A stretch of 64,000 nt of DNA from Planococcus citreus (GTDB lineage Bacteria > Bacillota > Bacilli > Bacillales_A > Planococcaceae). The notes below the pieces were generated by a model, which saw nothing but the letters and a program-made list of their open reading frames with translations, did not search any database and was not told where the DNA came from. The stretch is taken from positions 372,001 through 436,000 of the forward strand of contig NZ_RCCP01000001.1 in assembly GCF_003664125.1 (NCBI RefSeq), written 5' to 3'. A program made the translations under genes and the position numbers. Shown in pieces: positions 18,779 to 29,050 of this stretch (the first letter of the stretch is position 1; each line of letters begins with the position of its first letter).

Positions 18779-20170
18779 TTACGCCTCCATTAATAGTAAT
18801 TCTGGTTCACTTAACAAACGCTTGATGTGATTTAATGCGTGTTGTGCGGTTGCTCCGTCGATCATGCGGTGATCGAAGCTCAATGATAATGCTAACACAG
18901 GAGCTGCTACAATTTCACCATTTTTCACTACCGGTTTTTCAGCAATGCGCCCGATGCCCAAGATAGCAACTTCCGGGTGGTTGATGACTGGCGTGAACCA
19001 TTGGCCGCCTGCAGAACCGATATTCGTGATCGAGCATGAAGCGCCTTTCATTTCTGCAGATGATAATTTCCCTTCGCGAGCTTTTGTCGCGAGCTGGTTG
19101 ATTTCATCGGAAATGGCGAAGACGGATTTGCGGTCTGCATTTTTGATGACCGGAACGAGCAAGCCTTTATCCGTATCTGCAGCAATCCCGATATTGAAGT
19201 AATGCTTGTGGATCACTTCGCCGGTTTCATCGTCGAACGACGTGTTAAGCGCAGGGAATTCGCGCAATGTGCTGACTAAAGCTTTGACTACGTACGGCAA
19301 ATACGTCAGCTTGATTTCTTTTTCTGCAGCGATGTCTTTGAACTTTTTGCGGTGTGCAACGAGTTCTGTTACATCGACTTCGTCCATCAACGCAACATGA
19401 GGAGCCGTGTGCTTCGAATGCACCATCGCTTTGGCGATCGCTTTGCGCATGCCGGACATTTTCTCGCGAGTTTCCGGGAACTCGCCTTCTGGAGCGGCTT
19501 TCGCTGGTGCTTCTTTTGTTTCCTGTGTTTCTTGTGAAGCCGTTTCTTGATCTGCTGCCGGTGCTTCTTGCTCCTGGCCGCCTTCCAAGAACGCTTCGAT
19601 ATCTTGTTTCATAATACGCCCGTTGTCGCCGGACCCTTTGACTTTCTTGATATCGACGTCTTTTTCACGAGCGAATTTACGCACAGATGGCATTGCGATG
19701 ACGCGTTTATTCGAGTCGCTGTCTGCTTCATCTGCTTGCGGCTGGTCGCCTGCGCCGGTTTCGCCTTCTGGCTTGCTTTCCGGAGCCGGCTCTTTTTCGA
19801 CGTTTTCGCCGGATTCAGCTGTTCCGGATTGAACTTGCTCTTCTGTTTCTTCTTGCTGCTCTTCTTGCTTCGCTTCAGGTTCAGGTTTTTCTTCGTCGTC
19901 TTTTCCGCCCTTGAAGTGGACATCATCCGCATCCGGAGAATCGATTTTCACGAGTACATCTCCGACGACTGCGACGGTTCCTTCTTCTACGAGCACTTCC
20001 TCGATGGTTCCTGAAACAGGAGACGGGATTTCTACGACCGCTTTATCATTCTGTACTTCACATAGAATATCGTCTTCTTCGATCGTGTCTCCGGCCTTGA
20101 TAAACCATTTTACTATTTCACCTTCGTGGATACCTTCACCGATATCCGGCAATCGAAATTCAAAAGCCAT
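18779..20170 (-). CDS. pdhC: Pyruvate dehydrogenase E2, dihydrolipoyl acetyltransferase
   Basis: 463 aa. One N-terminal lipoyl domain has the lipoyl lysine in [12 protein letters not shown] (about residue 43). A long Glu/Pro/Gln-rich mobile linker follows, then a peripheral-subunit-binding domain ([16 protein letters not shown]) and an acetyltransferase core with DHRMIDGA near the C terminus. ATG 20170 has AAAGGGTG 7 nt upstream; an extension of 14 codons lacks a site. It is separated from pdhB by 168 bp containing a strong hairpin, unlike the tight spacing elsewhere in the operon. Confidence 0.96.
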   Translation of the reverse strand: MAFEFRLPDIGEGIHEGEIVKWFIKAGDTIEEDDILCEVQNDKAVVEIPSPVSGTIEEVLVEEGTVAVVGDVLVKIDSPDADDVHFKGGKDDEEKPEPEAKQEEQQEETEEQVQSGTAESGENVEKEPAPESKPEGETGAGDQPQADEADSDSNKRVIAMPSVRKFAREKDVDIKKVKGSGDNGRIMKQDIEAFLEGGQEQEAPAADQETASQETQETKEAPAKAAPEGEFPETREKMSGMRKAIAKAMVHSKHTAPHVALMDEVDVTELVAHRKKFKDIAAEKEIKLTYLPYVVKALVSTLREFPALNTSFDDETGEVIHKHYFNIGIAADTDKGLLVPVIKNADRKSVFAISDEINQLATKAREGKLSSAEMKGASCSITNIGSAGGQWFTPVINHPEVAILGIGRIAEKPVVKNGEIVAAPVLALSLSFDHRMIDGATAQHALNHIKRLLSEPELLLMEA

Positions 20171-20237
20171 TCTAGTCACCCTTTCTATTGTACATTCGAT
20201 ACGGCGCGCCATACGGAATGCTGCTGTTTAGCAATGA

Positions 20238-20276
20238 TTCAGTACCGGCTTTCATTACGCGAAAGCCGGTACTGAA
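20238..20276 (-). other. 16-bp-arm hairpin in the pdhB-pdhC gap
   Basis: TTCAGTACCGGCTTTC and its perfect complement enclose the 7-nt loop ATTACGC. No T run follows on either strand, so it is not a standard terminator. A role in mRNA processing or stability between E1 and E2 is an inference. Confidence 0.7.
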
Positions 20277-20338
20277 TTCAAGCTGTTTTTCTAATTTCAC
20301 GCTGGAAAGAACGGCGTGTTGCTTCCGCTATCCGGCAA

Positions 20339-21316
20339 TTAGAAATTCAGTACTTTTTTCGCTGTTTCTACTATATCCTTTGCATTCGGCAGCCAAACTT
20401 GCTCAGCTTGCGAGAATGGGAAGACAGAGTCCGGTGCTGTTACGCGGAGTACTGGAGCTTCAAGGCTCAAGATTGCACGGTCGTTGATCTCAGCTACCAC
20501 ATTCGCTGCAATTCCAGCTTGTTTTTGTGCTTCCTGTACAACGATTGCACGGTTTGTCTTTTCAACGGATGCGATAATCGCTTCGATATCAAGCGGCTGA
20601 ACTGTGCGCAAATCGACGACTTCCACTGAGTGGCCATCTTTTTCCAATTCTTCAGCTGCTTTCATGCTCTCCTGCACCATAGCACCGTAAGTGATGATGG
20701 AAAGGTCTGTGCCTTCACGTTTCACGTCGGCTTTGCCGAGTGGAATCGTGTATTCTTCTTCCGGCACTTCTTGGCGGAATGAACGGTACAATTTCATATG
20801 CTCAAGGAAAATGACCGGGTCGTTGTCGCGGATTGCAGAGATCAACAATCCTTTTGCATCGTATGGTGTCGATGGAATGACTACTTTCAAGCCGGGCTGT
20901 GAAGTCATAAGCCCTTCGAGTGAGTCAGCGTGCATTTCCGGCGTATGTACGCCGCCGCCGAATGGTGAACGGATTGTCACCGGCGATGTCAACGTGCCGC
21001 CGCTGCGGTAGCGCATACGCGCCATTTGGCCGCTGATGGAGTCCATGACTTCGAAAACAAAGCCGAAGAACTGGATTTCCGGTACCGGGCGATAGCCTTG
21101 CAATCCAAGACCGATCGCTAGGCCGCCGATTCCTGATTCAGCGAGTGGCGTATCGAATACACGATCTTCGCCGAATTCTTTTTGCAAACCTTCAGTTGCG
21201 CGGAATACACCGCCGTTATTACCTGCGTCTTCACCGAAAACCAGAACATTTTCATCGTTTTTCATTTCTGTTTTCAGAGCGTCCGTAATCGCTTGGATCA
21301 TCGTCATTTGTGCCAT
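20339..21316 (-). CDS. pdhB: Pyruvate dehydrogenase E1 beta subunit
   Basis: 325-aa transketolase-like subunit forming the TPP site with E1 alpha. [34 protein letters not shown] (TPP Glu) and [13 protein letters not shown] are visible, with a C-terminal transketolase domain ([10 protein letters not shown]). It starts 3 bp after pdhA stops, consistent with coupled translation and equal stoichiometry. Confidence 0.96.
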   Translation of the reverse strand: MAQMTMIQAITDALKTEMKNDENVLVFGEDAGNNGGVFRATEGLQKEFGEDRVFDTPLAESGIGGLAIGLGLQGYRPVPEIQFFGFVFEVMDSISGQMARMRYRSGGTLTSPVTIRSPFGGGVHTPEMHADSLEGLMTSQPGLKVVIPSTPYDAKGLLISAIRDNDPVIFLEHMKLYRSFRQEVPEEEYTIPLGKADVKREGTDLSIITYGAMVQESMKAAEELEKDGHSVEVVDLRTVQPLDIEAIIASVEKTNRAIVVQEAQKQAGIAANVVAEINDRAILSLEAPVLRVTAPDSVFPFSQAEQVWLPNAKDIVETAKKVLNF

Positions 21317-21319
21317 GGC

Positions 21320-22447
<1,128 letters not shown>

Positions 22448-22504
22448 TTATCTGTATTAAAATTTTAACACTAGCTTAGTGATACAATTGCCACATTCTT
22501 TTTC

Positions 22505-22533
22505 AGTATACGCCACCACAATATTACGGTCAA
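22505..22533 (-). promoter_or_regulatory. Sigma-A promoter of pdhABCD
   Basis: On the minus strand TTGACC and TATACT are separated by exactly 17 bp, pointing at pdhA with a leader of about 65 nt. This is the best-matching promoter seen in the window. Confidence 0.75.
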
Positions 22534-22663
22534 TCATAGAAGAACATTACATTATACGTGTATACCCGTTTTTGCAGAACTTAAAAATAATCGTAACTGT
22601 ACTATAAGAATAATTGCCACTGTATTATAATACGAAAAGAAAAAACCACTCTTTTATAGCACA

Positions 22664-22689
22664 GAAAAAAGCAGCCGGGGCGGCTGCTC
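22664..22689 (-). terminator. Terminator of ykyA
   Basis: Arms AGCAGCC/GGCTGCT with a short loop, T6 on the minus strand. The hairpin overlaps the ykyA stop codon. Confidence 0.75.
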
Positions 22690-23332
22690 AGTCGTTTTCT
22701 GCATTCATTTTTTCTGTGGTTTCGTTTTTTAGCTCATTGAACTGTTCCGTTTGTTCGTTGAAGGCTGTTACGGCTTCTTGGACCAGCTCATTCTGCTCAT
22801 TCACTTCATTTGTCTTATCTTGAAGAGTGGCAAGATCCATATCTTCCTCTGCCACCATTGCATACAATTCTTTCTGCCGTTCGATCAAAGTCTCATAAGC
22901 GTCCGTGAATTCGGCGTGCTTTACAAAGCGTTGATTCATCTGATCTCTCAGCGCTTCGAGATCTGACTGGACAGTTTCGTCTTCCGTTTGTTCGATCAAT
23001 TGGTCGATTTCCTTGAATTCCTCAGCTGCATTTTGCATCGATTCACGTTCTGTTTCCAAAAGTTCGAGTCGTTCATCGGCTGAAGTGATCGCTTCCTGAG
23101 ACTTCTCTTCCACTTCTGCCTGTTGCTCTTTGGTCAAAGCCATAATCGATTCGAAGATTTCTTGCTCGTTCTGTTCACGGCTTTGCAATTCGCTCTGCAC
23201 ATCACGGTACTCGGCTTCCTCTTCGAAAGTCGTCTCCAGGATTTCGTTCAGTTGCTCCTCTGTCGATGCCCCTGAACATGCCGAAAGAAAGAGAGTGCCT
23301 GTCAAAACCGTGGCGATGGTTAGTTTCTTCAC
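22688..23332 (-). CDS. ykyA: YkyA family lipoprotein
   Basis: 214 aa. Lipoprotein signal ending in LFLSAC (Cys about residue 19), then an almost wholly helical Glu/Gln-rich coiled-coil protein. Size and neighbours (pdhA and def) match B. subtilis YkyA, a putative cell-wall-binding lipoprotein. GTG 23332 is chosen because AAGGGGGA lies 8 nt upstream; the ATG eight codons earlier lacks a site. Lack of enzymatic motifs suggests a structural or binding role outside the membrane. Confidence 0.88.
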   Translation of the reverse strand: MKKLTIATVLTGTLFLSACSGASTEEQLNEILETTFEEEAEYRDVQSELQSREQNEQEIFESIMALTKEQQAEVEEKSQEAITSADERLELLETERESMQNAAEEFKEIDQLIEQTEDETVQSDLEALRDQMNQRFVKHAEFTDAYETLIERQKELYAMVAEEDMDLATLQDKTNEVNEQNELVQEAVTAFNEQTEQFNELKNETTEKMNAEND

Positions 23333-23362
23333 AATAAAGTCCCCCTTGATTTCCATGAATTA

Positions 23363-23391
23363 ACTATAGAATGAATATCGGCAAAATACAA
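23363..23391 (-). promoter_or_regulatory. Candidate sigma-A promoter for ykyA
   Basis: TTGTAT and TATAGT on the minus strand are separated by 17 bp, placing the start about 25 nt before the GTG. Confidence 0.55.
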
Positions 23392-23478
23392 TAACGGCAA
23401 GAGCTTTTTCTTTTTTCAAAAATGCGATCATACGCTACAATAGAGATACTAGTGAGCACCATGAAAGGATGAACATAC

Positions 23479-24051
23479 GTGATTTTGATGAATGACATTA
23501 TCCGTGAAGGGCACCCCACTCTTCGCCAGAAAGCCGAAGAGGTCAAGCTCCCGCTTTCTGCAGAAGACCGCAAGCTCGGTGAAGAGCTTTTGGAATATGT
23601 AAAGAACAGCCAGGATGACGAGCTGGCGGAAAAATATGATTTGCGCCCGGGCGTCGGAATTGCCGCTCCCCAGATCAATGTCTCCAAACGGATCTTCGCT
23701 TTGCATTTTGACGAACATTCCGGCGAGAATTTGAGCCTGGTGGCAGTGAATCCGAAAATTGTCAGCCATTCTGTCGAGAAAACCTATCTATCCAGCGGCG
23801 AAGGCTGCCTGTCTGTCGACCGTTCAGTTCCGGGCTATGTTCCGCGTTATGCCCGCATCACCGTCAAAGGCCATACGCTTTCCGGCGAAGAGTTCAAAAT
23901 GCGCTTGAAGGGCCTTCCAGCCATCGCTTTCCAACACGAACTTGATCATTTGAACGGCATCATGTTCTACGACCACATCAACCCGAACGACCCATTCCAG
24001 GAAGTCGAAAATGCTTCACCCATCGACCTTCAAGCTGAAACCGTGGAATGA
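23479..24051 (+). CDS. def: Peptide deformylase
   Basis: 190-aa Fe/Zn hydrolase that removes the formyl group from nascent proteins. Motif 1 GVGIAAPQI, motif 2 EGCLS and motif 3 HELDH carry the Cys and two His metal ligands and the catalytic Glu. The size and the insertion typical of type 2 enzymes match B. subtilis YkrB (PdfA), which is also beside ykyA. GTG 23479 has AAAGGATG 7 nt upstream and gives MILMNDIIREGHP; ATG 23488 is the alternative. Confidence 0.96.
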   Translation: MILMNDIIREGHPTLRQKAEEVKLPLSAEDRKLGEELLEYVKNSQDDELAEKYDLRPGVGIAAPQINVSKRIFALHFDEHSGENLSLVAVNPKIVSHSVEKTYLSSGEGCLSVDRSVPGYVPRYARITVKGHTLSGEEFKMRLKGLPAIAFQHELDHLNGIMFYDHINPNDPFQEVENASPIDLQAETVE

Positions 24052-24052
24052 C

Positions 24053-24089
24053 AAAACCCCGCCTCCATTTTTTGGAGGCGGGGTTTTTC
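24053..24089. terminator. Bidirectional terminator between def and the HAD gene
   Basis: Arms AAAACCCCGCCTCCA/TGGAGGCGGGGTTTT with a T-rich loop; T5 follows on plus and A4 precedes it. Confidence 0.85.
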
Positions 24090-24123
24090 TATGGAAGTTA
24101 AAACTTCTAAACTAGCTAAAAAA

Positions 24124-24897
24124 TTACCGGCTCAAGCCAAGGAACTCGAACGCGCTGGCCAGCCCGCCTTCGTCGACGTGCCCTGTAATGTGGTTGGCGC
24201 GTTTTTTCGTTTCTTCGTGGCCGTTCGCCATCGCAACGCTGAAACCGGCGATTTCCATCATTTGAAGATCGTTCAATCCATCGCCGAACGCAATCGTATC
24301 TTCCAAGCGATGGCCAGTCGCGCGGATCAATTGCTTGATGCCTTCCGCTTTGCTGCCGCCTTTTGGAAGAATGTCGCACGATACACGGTGCCAGCGGACA
24401 AAATCCACGTTCTGGAATTCTTCATGGTATTGGCTTTCTTCGTGCTCTTCACAGAATACGAGCGCCTGGTACACATCATTCGTACGGTAGAAATCTTTGT
24501 CCATTTCCGGATGAGGGAATTTTAAGCTCTTGATGCTTTCGTCGATGTCCGGATGAAAATCGATGGAAGACACCATCTTATGCTCGTTCAAGAAGACTAG
24601 CGGATGGTCGCGCTGCTCTGCAAACGCCAACACTTTTTCCAAGGTTTCCGAATCAATAGCCTGTTTGTGCACCGCTTCATTTTCAAATGCAATGTACTGG
24701 CCATTGAACGTAATATACGTATCGATCGATAATTCCTCGAGAAGCGCACCGATCATAAACGGCGCACGTCCCGTCGCGATGGCCAGCTGGTGCCCGTTCG
24801 CGCGGGCTGCAATCAATGCTTGTTTGGTAGCTGCCGGCAATTGTTTGTTCGTATCGAGCAAGGTGCCATCGATATCCAATAATAATAATTTCGACAT
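24124..24897 (-). CDS. ykrA: Cof-type HAD phosphatase
   Basis: 257 aa with the C2B cap of the Cof subfamily. Motif I LLLLDIDGTLLDT (nucleophile Asp), motif II ATGRAP, the Lys in motif III (PKGGSKAEGI) and motif IV AFGDGLNDLQMM are present. It probably dephosphorylates small phosphorylated metabolites such as sugar phosphates or FMN; substrate unknown. ATG 24897 has GGAGATAGG upstream. The B. subtilis counterpart ykrA also lies beside the deformylase gene. Confidence 0.88.
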   Translation of the reverse strand: MSKLLLLDIDGTLLDTNKQLPAATKQALIAARANGHQLAIATGRAPFMIGALLEELSIDTYITFNGQYIAFENEAVHKQAIDSETLEKVLAFAEQRDHPLVFLNEHKMVSSIDFHPDIDESIKSLKFPHPEMDKDFYRTNDVYQALVFCEEHEESQYHEEFQNVDFVRWHRVSCDILPKGGSKAEGIKQLIRATGHRLEDTIAFGDGLNDLQMMEIAGFSVAMANGHEETKKRANHITGHVDEGGLASAFEFLGLSR

Positions 24898-24990
24898 AAT
24901 CCTATCTCCAATCTTTTGGGGCATTTCTCAATACACCCTCTTTGCTTTTGTCAGAAAAAACAGTATACTATACATAAGGAGTGGTGAGCC

Positions 24991-25062
24991 ATGCTGAAAC
25001 GGTTGAAACGCAGACTACTCAGACAGCTCAACGGCATTATGAACAAAAAGAAGATAGCATAA
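24991..25062 (+). CDS. Possible 23-aa strongly basic peptide
   Basis: ATG 24991 is preceded by AAGGAG at 9 nt and, further up, by TATACT and a weak -35 (TTGCTT, 16-bp spacing). The peptide reads MLKRLKRRLLRQ then LNGIMNKKKIA, with 9 Lys/Arg in 23 residues and amphipathic character. It lies in the gap between the divergent HAD gene and rpoY. Whether it is translated is unknown. It could be a leader peptide, an RNA-binding microprotein or a chance frame. Confidence 0.4.
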   Translation: MLKRLKRRLLRQLNGIMNKKKIA

Positions 25063-25176
25063 GGTTTGTTTCGGCCCTTCTTAATAAATAGGAGGGCTAT
25101 TCTTTATTTTAGAACAATGACATGATAATATAAAGAAAGTGCATTTATATTGAACGTGGAAAAAGGAGAGCAAAAT

Positions 25177-25392
25177 ATGATTTTTAAAGTATATTACCAA
25201 GAAAACCGTTTTGAAGTACCAGTTCGCGAAAACACACAAAGTTTGTATGTAGAAGCTTCCACCGAGCGGGAAGTCCGTCACCACCTGAAGGACCGCAACT
25301 TCAACATCGAGCTCGTGCAGCTTCTAGAAGGCCAGCACCTCGAATATGAACAAGCCTCCCAAGATTATAAAGTGGAGTCTATCGACGCATAA
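25177..25392 (+). CDS. rpoY: RNA polymerase epsilon subunit
   Basis: 71 aa. N-terminal [20 protein letters not shown] and [25 protein letters not shown] match the small RNAP-associated epsilon subunit of Firmicutes (YkzG). ATG 25177 has AAAGGAGAG 7 nt upstream; an upstream in-frame start lacks one. It overlaps the rnjA start by one base (TAATG), as in Bacillus, giving coupled translation. Confidence 0.93.
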   Translation: MIFKVYYQENRFEVPVRENTQSLYVEASTEREVRHHLKDRNFNIELVQLLEGQHLEYEQASQDYKVESIDA

Positions 25393-27059
25393 TGAAATTC
25401 GTGAAAAATGATCAAACAGCTGTTTTCGCGCTCGGCGGACTGGGCGAAATCGGCAAAAACACATACGGTGTCCAATTCCAGGATGAAATCATCCTCATTG
25501 ATGCCGGCATCAAATTCCCGGAAGACGATTTGCTCGGAATCGATTACGTCATTCCGGATTACACTTATTTGGTTAAAAATGCCGATAAAATCAAGGGCCT
25601 GTTTGTTACACATGGCCACGAAGACCATATCGGCGGCATTCCCTACCTGCTCAAGCAAGTGAATATGCCAGTTTACGGTGGTAAGCTAGCACTTGGCTTA
25701 TTGCGTAAAAAACTGGAAGAACACGGCTTGTTGCGCCAAACGAAAATGATCGAAATCGAAGAGGAAGATGTCATCAAATTCCGTAAAACTTCGGTCAGTT
25801 TCTTCCGCACGACCCACAGTATTCCCGATTCATTCGGCGTAGTCGTCAAAACACCGCCCGGCAGCATCGTCCACACGGGTGACTTTAAATTTGACTTCAC
25901 ACCAGTCGGCGAACCGGCCAACCTATTGAAAATGGCCCAAATCGGCAGCGAAGGGGTATTGTGCCTATTGTCTGACTCGACTAATGCTGAAATCCCGAAT
26001 TTCACCATGTCCGAACGCAAAGTCGGCGAAACGATCAAGGAAATCATGCGGAAAGTCGAAGGGCGTTTAATTTTCGCTACGTTCGCTTCTAATATTTACC
26101 GTTTGCAACAAGTGACCGATGAAGCTGTGCGCCAAGGCCGCAAAATCGCCGTTTTCGGCCGCAGCATGGATAATGCCATGACGATCGGACGCGAGCTCGG
26201 CTATATCACGGCTCCTGAAGATGCGTTTATCGATACGCAAACCTTGAACCGGATGCCTGCCGATAAAGTCGTCATCCTATGTACAGGTTCACAAGGCGAA
26301 CCGATGGCTGCACTATCACGTATCGCCAACGGTACACATCGTCAAATCCAGATCCAGCCAAACGATACCGTCGTCTTCTCGTCTTCCCCGATTCCGGGCA
26401 ATACGAGCAGCGTCAATCGCACGATCAACCTATTGTTCCGTGCAGGGGCTGATGTCATCCATGGTTCATTGAATGATATCCACACATCCGGCCACGGTTC
26501 ACAAGAAGAAAACAAATTGATGCTGCGCTTGATCAAACCGAAATACTTCATGCCGATCCATGGCGAATACCGGATGCAGGCTCAACACGCAGAACTCGCA
26601 GTCGACTGCGATGTTCCGCGCGAAAATACCTTCATCATGGAAAACGGCGATGTTTTGGCTCTTGGCCAAGACGAAGCTTCGGTTGCAGGCCGTATCCCTT
26701 CCGGCGATGTTTACATCGACGGCAGTGGAATCGGCGACATCGGCAATATCGTCCTTCGCGACCGCCGCGTGCTGTCTGAAGAAGGACTAGTCATCGTTGT
26801 CGTCAGCGTCGACAAGAAGAAAAGCCGTATGGTGTCAGGACCTGACCTCATTTCACGCGGGTTCGTCTATATGCGCGAATCCGGTACGATGATCTACGAG
26901 GCACAGCAGATGCTGAACCGTCACTTGAACAAAAAAATCCACAGCAAAAATACCGACTGGGCTGAACTGAAGACCGAAATTTCAGATGTCCTCGGGCCGT
27001 ATCTTTACGAAAAAACGAAACGCCGCCCGATGATTCTCCCAGTGATTATGGAAGTATAA
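25392..27059 (+). CDS. rnjA: Ribonuclease J1
   Basis: 555-aa metallo-beta-lactamase/beta-CASP nuclease with 5'-3' exonuclease and endonuclease activity in mRNA decay and maturation. Zn site [16 protein letters not shown] and SGHGSQEE with PIHGEYRM give the catalytic and beta-CASP residues. The C-terminal domain follows. The rpoY-rnjA arrangement and neighbouring ktrC identify it as J1 rather than J2. Confidence 0.97.
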   Translation: MKFVKNDQTAVFALGGLGEIGKNTYGVQFQDEIILIDAGIKFPEDDLLGIDYVIPDYTYLVKNADKIKGLFVTHGHEDHIGGIPYLLKQVNMPVYGGKLALGLLRKKLEEHGLLRQTKMIEIEEEDVIKFRKTSVSFFRTTHSIPDSFGVVVKTPPGSIVHTGDFKFDFTPVGEPANLLKMAQIGSEGVLCLLSDSTNAEIPNFTMSERKVGETIKEIMRKVEGRLIFATFASNIYRLQQVTDEAVRQGRKIAVFGRSMDNAMTIGRELGYITAPEDAFIDTQTLNRMPADKVVILCTGSQGEPMAALSRIANGTHRQIQIQPNDTVVFSSSPIPGNTSSVNRTINLLFRAGADVIHGSLNDIHTSGHGSQEENKLMLRLIKPKYFMPIHGEYRMQAQHAELAVDCDVPRENTFIMENGDVLALGQDEASVAGRIPSGDVYIDGSGIGDIGNIVLRDRRVLSEEGLVIVVVSVDKKKSRMVSGPDLISRGFVYMRESGTMIYEAQQMLNRHLNKKIHSKNTDWAELKTEISDVLGPYLYEKTKRRPMILPVIMEV

Positions 27060-27060
27060 A

Positions 27061-27092
27061 AAAAAGAAGCCCTCAGCGGCTTCTTTTTTTTT
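27061..27092. terminator. Bidirectional terminator between rnjA and ktrC
   Basis: Arms AAGAAGCC/GGCTTCTT with a 6-nt loop, flanked by A and T runs on both sides. Confidence 0.85.
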
Positions 27093-27099
27093 GCCTTAT

Positions 27100-27759
27100 T
27101 TAGTTCATGACTTTCTTTTCGAAACGGTTGATGTCGGCATCGGATCCGATGATGATCAGGATGTCCTCCCGTTCGATTTCCATATCCGCTTGCGGGGATA
27201 CGATGATATCGTCACCTCTTTTGATTGCGACGATATTGATGCCGTATTTGGCGCGGATATCCAATTCGATCAAGGTATAACCAGCCAGTTTTTCGTTTGC
27301 TTTGATTTCCATGATTGAATGCTCGTCGGACAGTTCCAGGTAATCGAGCACATTGTTCGATAGGATGTTATGGGCGATTCGGATACCCATATCGCGCTCT
27401 GGATGTACGACTTTGTCCGCCCCGATTTTATGCAGCACTTTGGCATGGTAATCGTTTTGGGCTTTAACGGTGATTTTCTTGACGCCAATTTCCTTCAGCA
27501 TAAGCGTCGTCAGGATGCTCGCTTGGATATTCTCCCCAATCGCAACGATGACCTGTTCGAAATTGCGGACCCCAAGAGATTTCAATACTGATTCGTCTGT
27601 CGTATCGGCAACGACAGCTTGTGTCGCGATCGAGGCAAATTCATCCACCCGCTCATGGTCTTTATCGATAGCCATCACGTCGGCGCCTTGTTCAATCAGT
27701 TCCCGGACGATGCTTCCGCCGAAACGCCCTAAGCCTATTACCACGAATTCCTTTTTCAT
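27100..27759 (-). CDS. ktrC: Ktr potassium uptake system regulatory subunit KtrC
   Basis: 219-aa cytoplasmic gating ring protein. RCK-N Rossmann domain starts with VVIGLGRFGGSIVREL and AIDKDHERVDEFA; RCK-C domain spans about residues 135-219. Family knowledge: nucleotide binding gates the KtrB/KtrD channel, and the RCK-C domain binds c-di-AMP, which lowers K+ uptake. ATG 27759 is chosen because GGGGG lies 7 nt upstream; ATG 27765 is too close. Adjacent to rnjA as in B. subtilis (ykqB). Its likely membrane partner (KtrD) is at 43.8 kb. Confidence 0.93.
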   Translation of the reverse strand: MKKEFVVIGLGRFGGSIVRELIEQGADVMAIDKDHERVDEFASIATQAVVADTTDESVLKSLGVRNFEQVIVAIGENIQASILTTLMLKEIGVKKITVKAQNDYHAKVLHKIGADKVVHPERDMGIRIAHNILSNNVLDYLELSDEHSIMEIKANEKLAGYTLIELDIRAKYGINIVAIKRGDDIIVSPQADMEIEREDILIIIGSDADINRFEKKVMN

Positions 27760-27812
27760 GTCCATCCCCCATATTCTTGTTTGCTCTTCTTCATCATATC
27801 CTTCTTTCTTCT

Positions 27813-27840
27813 ATAAAAAAACCCCCGCTTATTTACGGGG
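27813..27840 (-). terminator. Terminator of the Cys-rich gene
   Basis: Arms CCCCG/CGGGG with an 8-nt loop and T7 on the minus strand; it overlaps the stop codon. Confidence 0.75.
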
Positions 27841-28125
27841 ATCTAGTGGCCTTGCAGGGCGATTTTCACAGTATTCGCAACTGATGTCGCTGCAGCGCTC
27901 TTCGCGCCATTCATTACAGCTCGCGCAATAGCTTGCGTCGAATTCATTATCGAAAGTTAAAGGATCCATGCACGTATGGCAAAACGTGTGGACGTCCATC
28001 CAATTGATGAACTTTTTGTCAGCCAATAAATAAAGCCCTTTTTCGTCTTGTTTGTAATTCATGATGGATGGTTTTTGCGCTACCCGATTTTTCGGGTCGA
28101 GGAAAAAATTCATCTTTCCGTTCAA
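27829..28125 (-). CDS. Cys-rich putative zinc-ribbon protein
   Basis: About 98 aa. The C-terminal half holds seven cysteines in CHTC, CASC and CSDISCEYC arrangements, suggesting one or two bound zinc ions. The N-terminal half contains FFLDPKNRVAQKP and a tyrosine-rich KQDEKGLYLLADKKF strand. I do not recognise the family. TTG 28125 is the preferred start (GGGAG 8 nt upstream); the longest frame begins at a TTG 28176 with no site. A sigma-A promoter lies at 28240-28268, divergent from the pot regulator promoter. Confidence 0.7.
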   Translation of the reverse strand: MNGKMNFFLDPKNRVAQKPSIMNYKQDEKGLYLLADKKFINWMDVHTFCHTCMDPLTFDNEFDASYCASCNEWREERCSDISCEYCENRPARPLDPRK

Positions 28126-28239
28126 GTTGATCACTCCCGTAGTTGGTTGGGCTTTTATGTCCCTGTCATCTGTCAATTTTGCACAACCGAAAACTTCTAT
28201 ATCAGTCTTTGTGGACTTTATGGTTTTTGCACTTTCTCT

Positions 28240-28268
28240 ATAATAGTAATTGCCTTAGCTGATTGCAA
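28240..28268 (-). promoter_or_regulatory. Sigma-A promoter of the Cys-rich gene
   Basis: TTGCAA and TATTAT on the minus strand with 17-bp spacing. The leader would be about 110 nt. Confidence 0.55.
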
Positions 28269-28302
28269 TAGATTCGGATTCATTTCCCAAAGTTTTTTTC
28301 CC

Positions 28303-28330
28303 TTGAATTTCAGCGCAGGTTTTGTATAAT
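28303..28330 (+). promoter_or_regulatory. Sigma-A promoter of the pot regulator operon
   Basis: TTGAAT (28303-28308) and a perfect TATAAT (28325-28330) are separated by 16 bp. The start point would be near 28337, immediately before the direct repeats at 28341-28373. Confidence 0.65.
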
Positions 28331-28340
28331 GAATAAATAC

Positions 28341-28373
28341 TTTAACTAAACTAAAAGTATATTTTAACTAAAC
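28341..28373 (+). promoter_or_regulatory. Paired 11-bp direct repeats, likely operator
   Basis: TTTAACTAAAC occurs at 28341-28351 and again at 28363-28373, exactly 22 bp apart (two helical turns). They sit just downstream of the -10 box and upstream of a Xre/cupin regulator, so they probably bind that regulator. Confidence 0.6.
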
Positions 28374-28495
28374 CACCCTCTGTTCATTCAATCATTTAAG
28401 CCATTTGCATTTATTTCATCTGAATGACAGGGTTCACACCACCTATCGCAATTTCCTTCTATATTGTACCACTACTGAAGAATCGAGGAGACTGT

Positions 28496-29035
28496 ATGGA
28501 AATCGGCAAAAAGATCAAGAATTTGCGGCTAAAAAACGGTTTGACACAAGAAGAGCTCGGCTCGAGGACGGACTTGAGCAAAGGATTCATTTCACAGCTT
28601 GAACGCGACATGAACTCCCCTTCCATCGAAACGCTGTTCTCTCTCCTTGAAGTTCTTGGAACGACTCCAAAAGAGTTTTTCACGGATGCTGAAGAAACAA
28701 AGCTCGTCTTCAAGGAAGAAGATCATACGGTCCACATCGACCGGGAAACTGGCTATGAAGTCGATTGGCTTGTCCCGACATCGAACAAAAAGGAAATGGA
28801 ACCGGTTTACCTGACCTTGGAATCGTCGGGGCATTTCAAAACTTTCGAACCCTCGGCATCCGAAACCTTCGTCTATGTCCTAAAAGGTGAAGTTCGCCTG
28901 AATATTGGCAGCCGGTCCTATACAGCTAAAGCCGGCGATTCCATCTACTATAGCGCGGATCATGAACACCAATTAGCGAACCATTCAACGGGCCGTTCAG
29001 AAATGATCATCGTTGCGACGAAATCTTATTTATAA
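28496..29035 (+). CDS. XRE family regulator with C-terminal cupin domain (polyamine operon regulator)
   Basis: 179 aa. Helix-turn-helix at residues 1-60 (MEIGKKIKNLRLKNGLTQEELGS then LSKGFISQLERD). A cupin sensor domain covers about residues 105-178 (FEPSASETFVYVLKGEV and AKAGDSIYYSADHEHQL). This is the PuuR-like layout; such proteins often sense polyamines or related ligands. GAGGAG lies 5 nt before ATG 28496. It stops 15 bp before potA and is probably co-transcribed, giving autoregulation of polyamine uptake. Confidence 0.88.
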   Translation: MEIGKKIKNLRLKNGLTQEELGSRTDLSKGFISQLERDMNSPSIETLFSLLEVLGTTPKEFFTDAEETKLVFKEEDHTVHIDRETGYEVDWLVPTSNKKEMEPVYLTLESSGHFKTFEPSASETFVYVLKGEVRLNIGSRSYTAKAGDSIYYSADHEHQLANHSTGRSEMIIVATKSYL

Positions 29036-29050
29036 TCCAGGAGGTATATT

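Noticed and set aside
19547..20014. 155-codon Phe/Leu-rich frame antisense to the pdhC linker
   Set aside because: Reverse complement of Glu/Gln-rich linker codons gives apparent hydrophobic sequence; not a real membrane protein.
25066..25110. GCCCTTCT/AGGAGGGC hairpin before rpoY as a terminator or riboswitch
   Set aside because: The stem has a mismatch, there is no T run, and no known leader motif can be recognised.
28126..28176. Longer TTG start for the Cys-rich protein, with TTGACA at the start codon read as a -35 box
   Set aside because: No ribosome binding site at the TTG and no -10 hexamer 16-18 bp after TTGACA.
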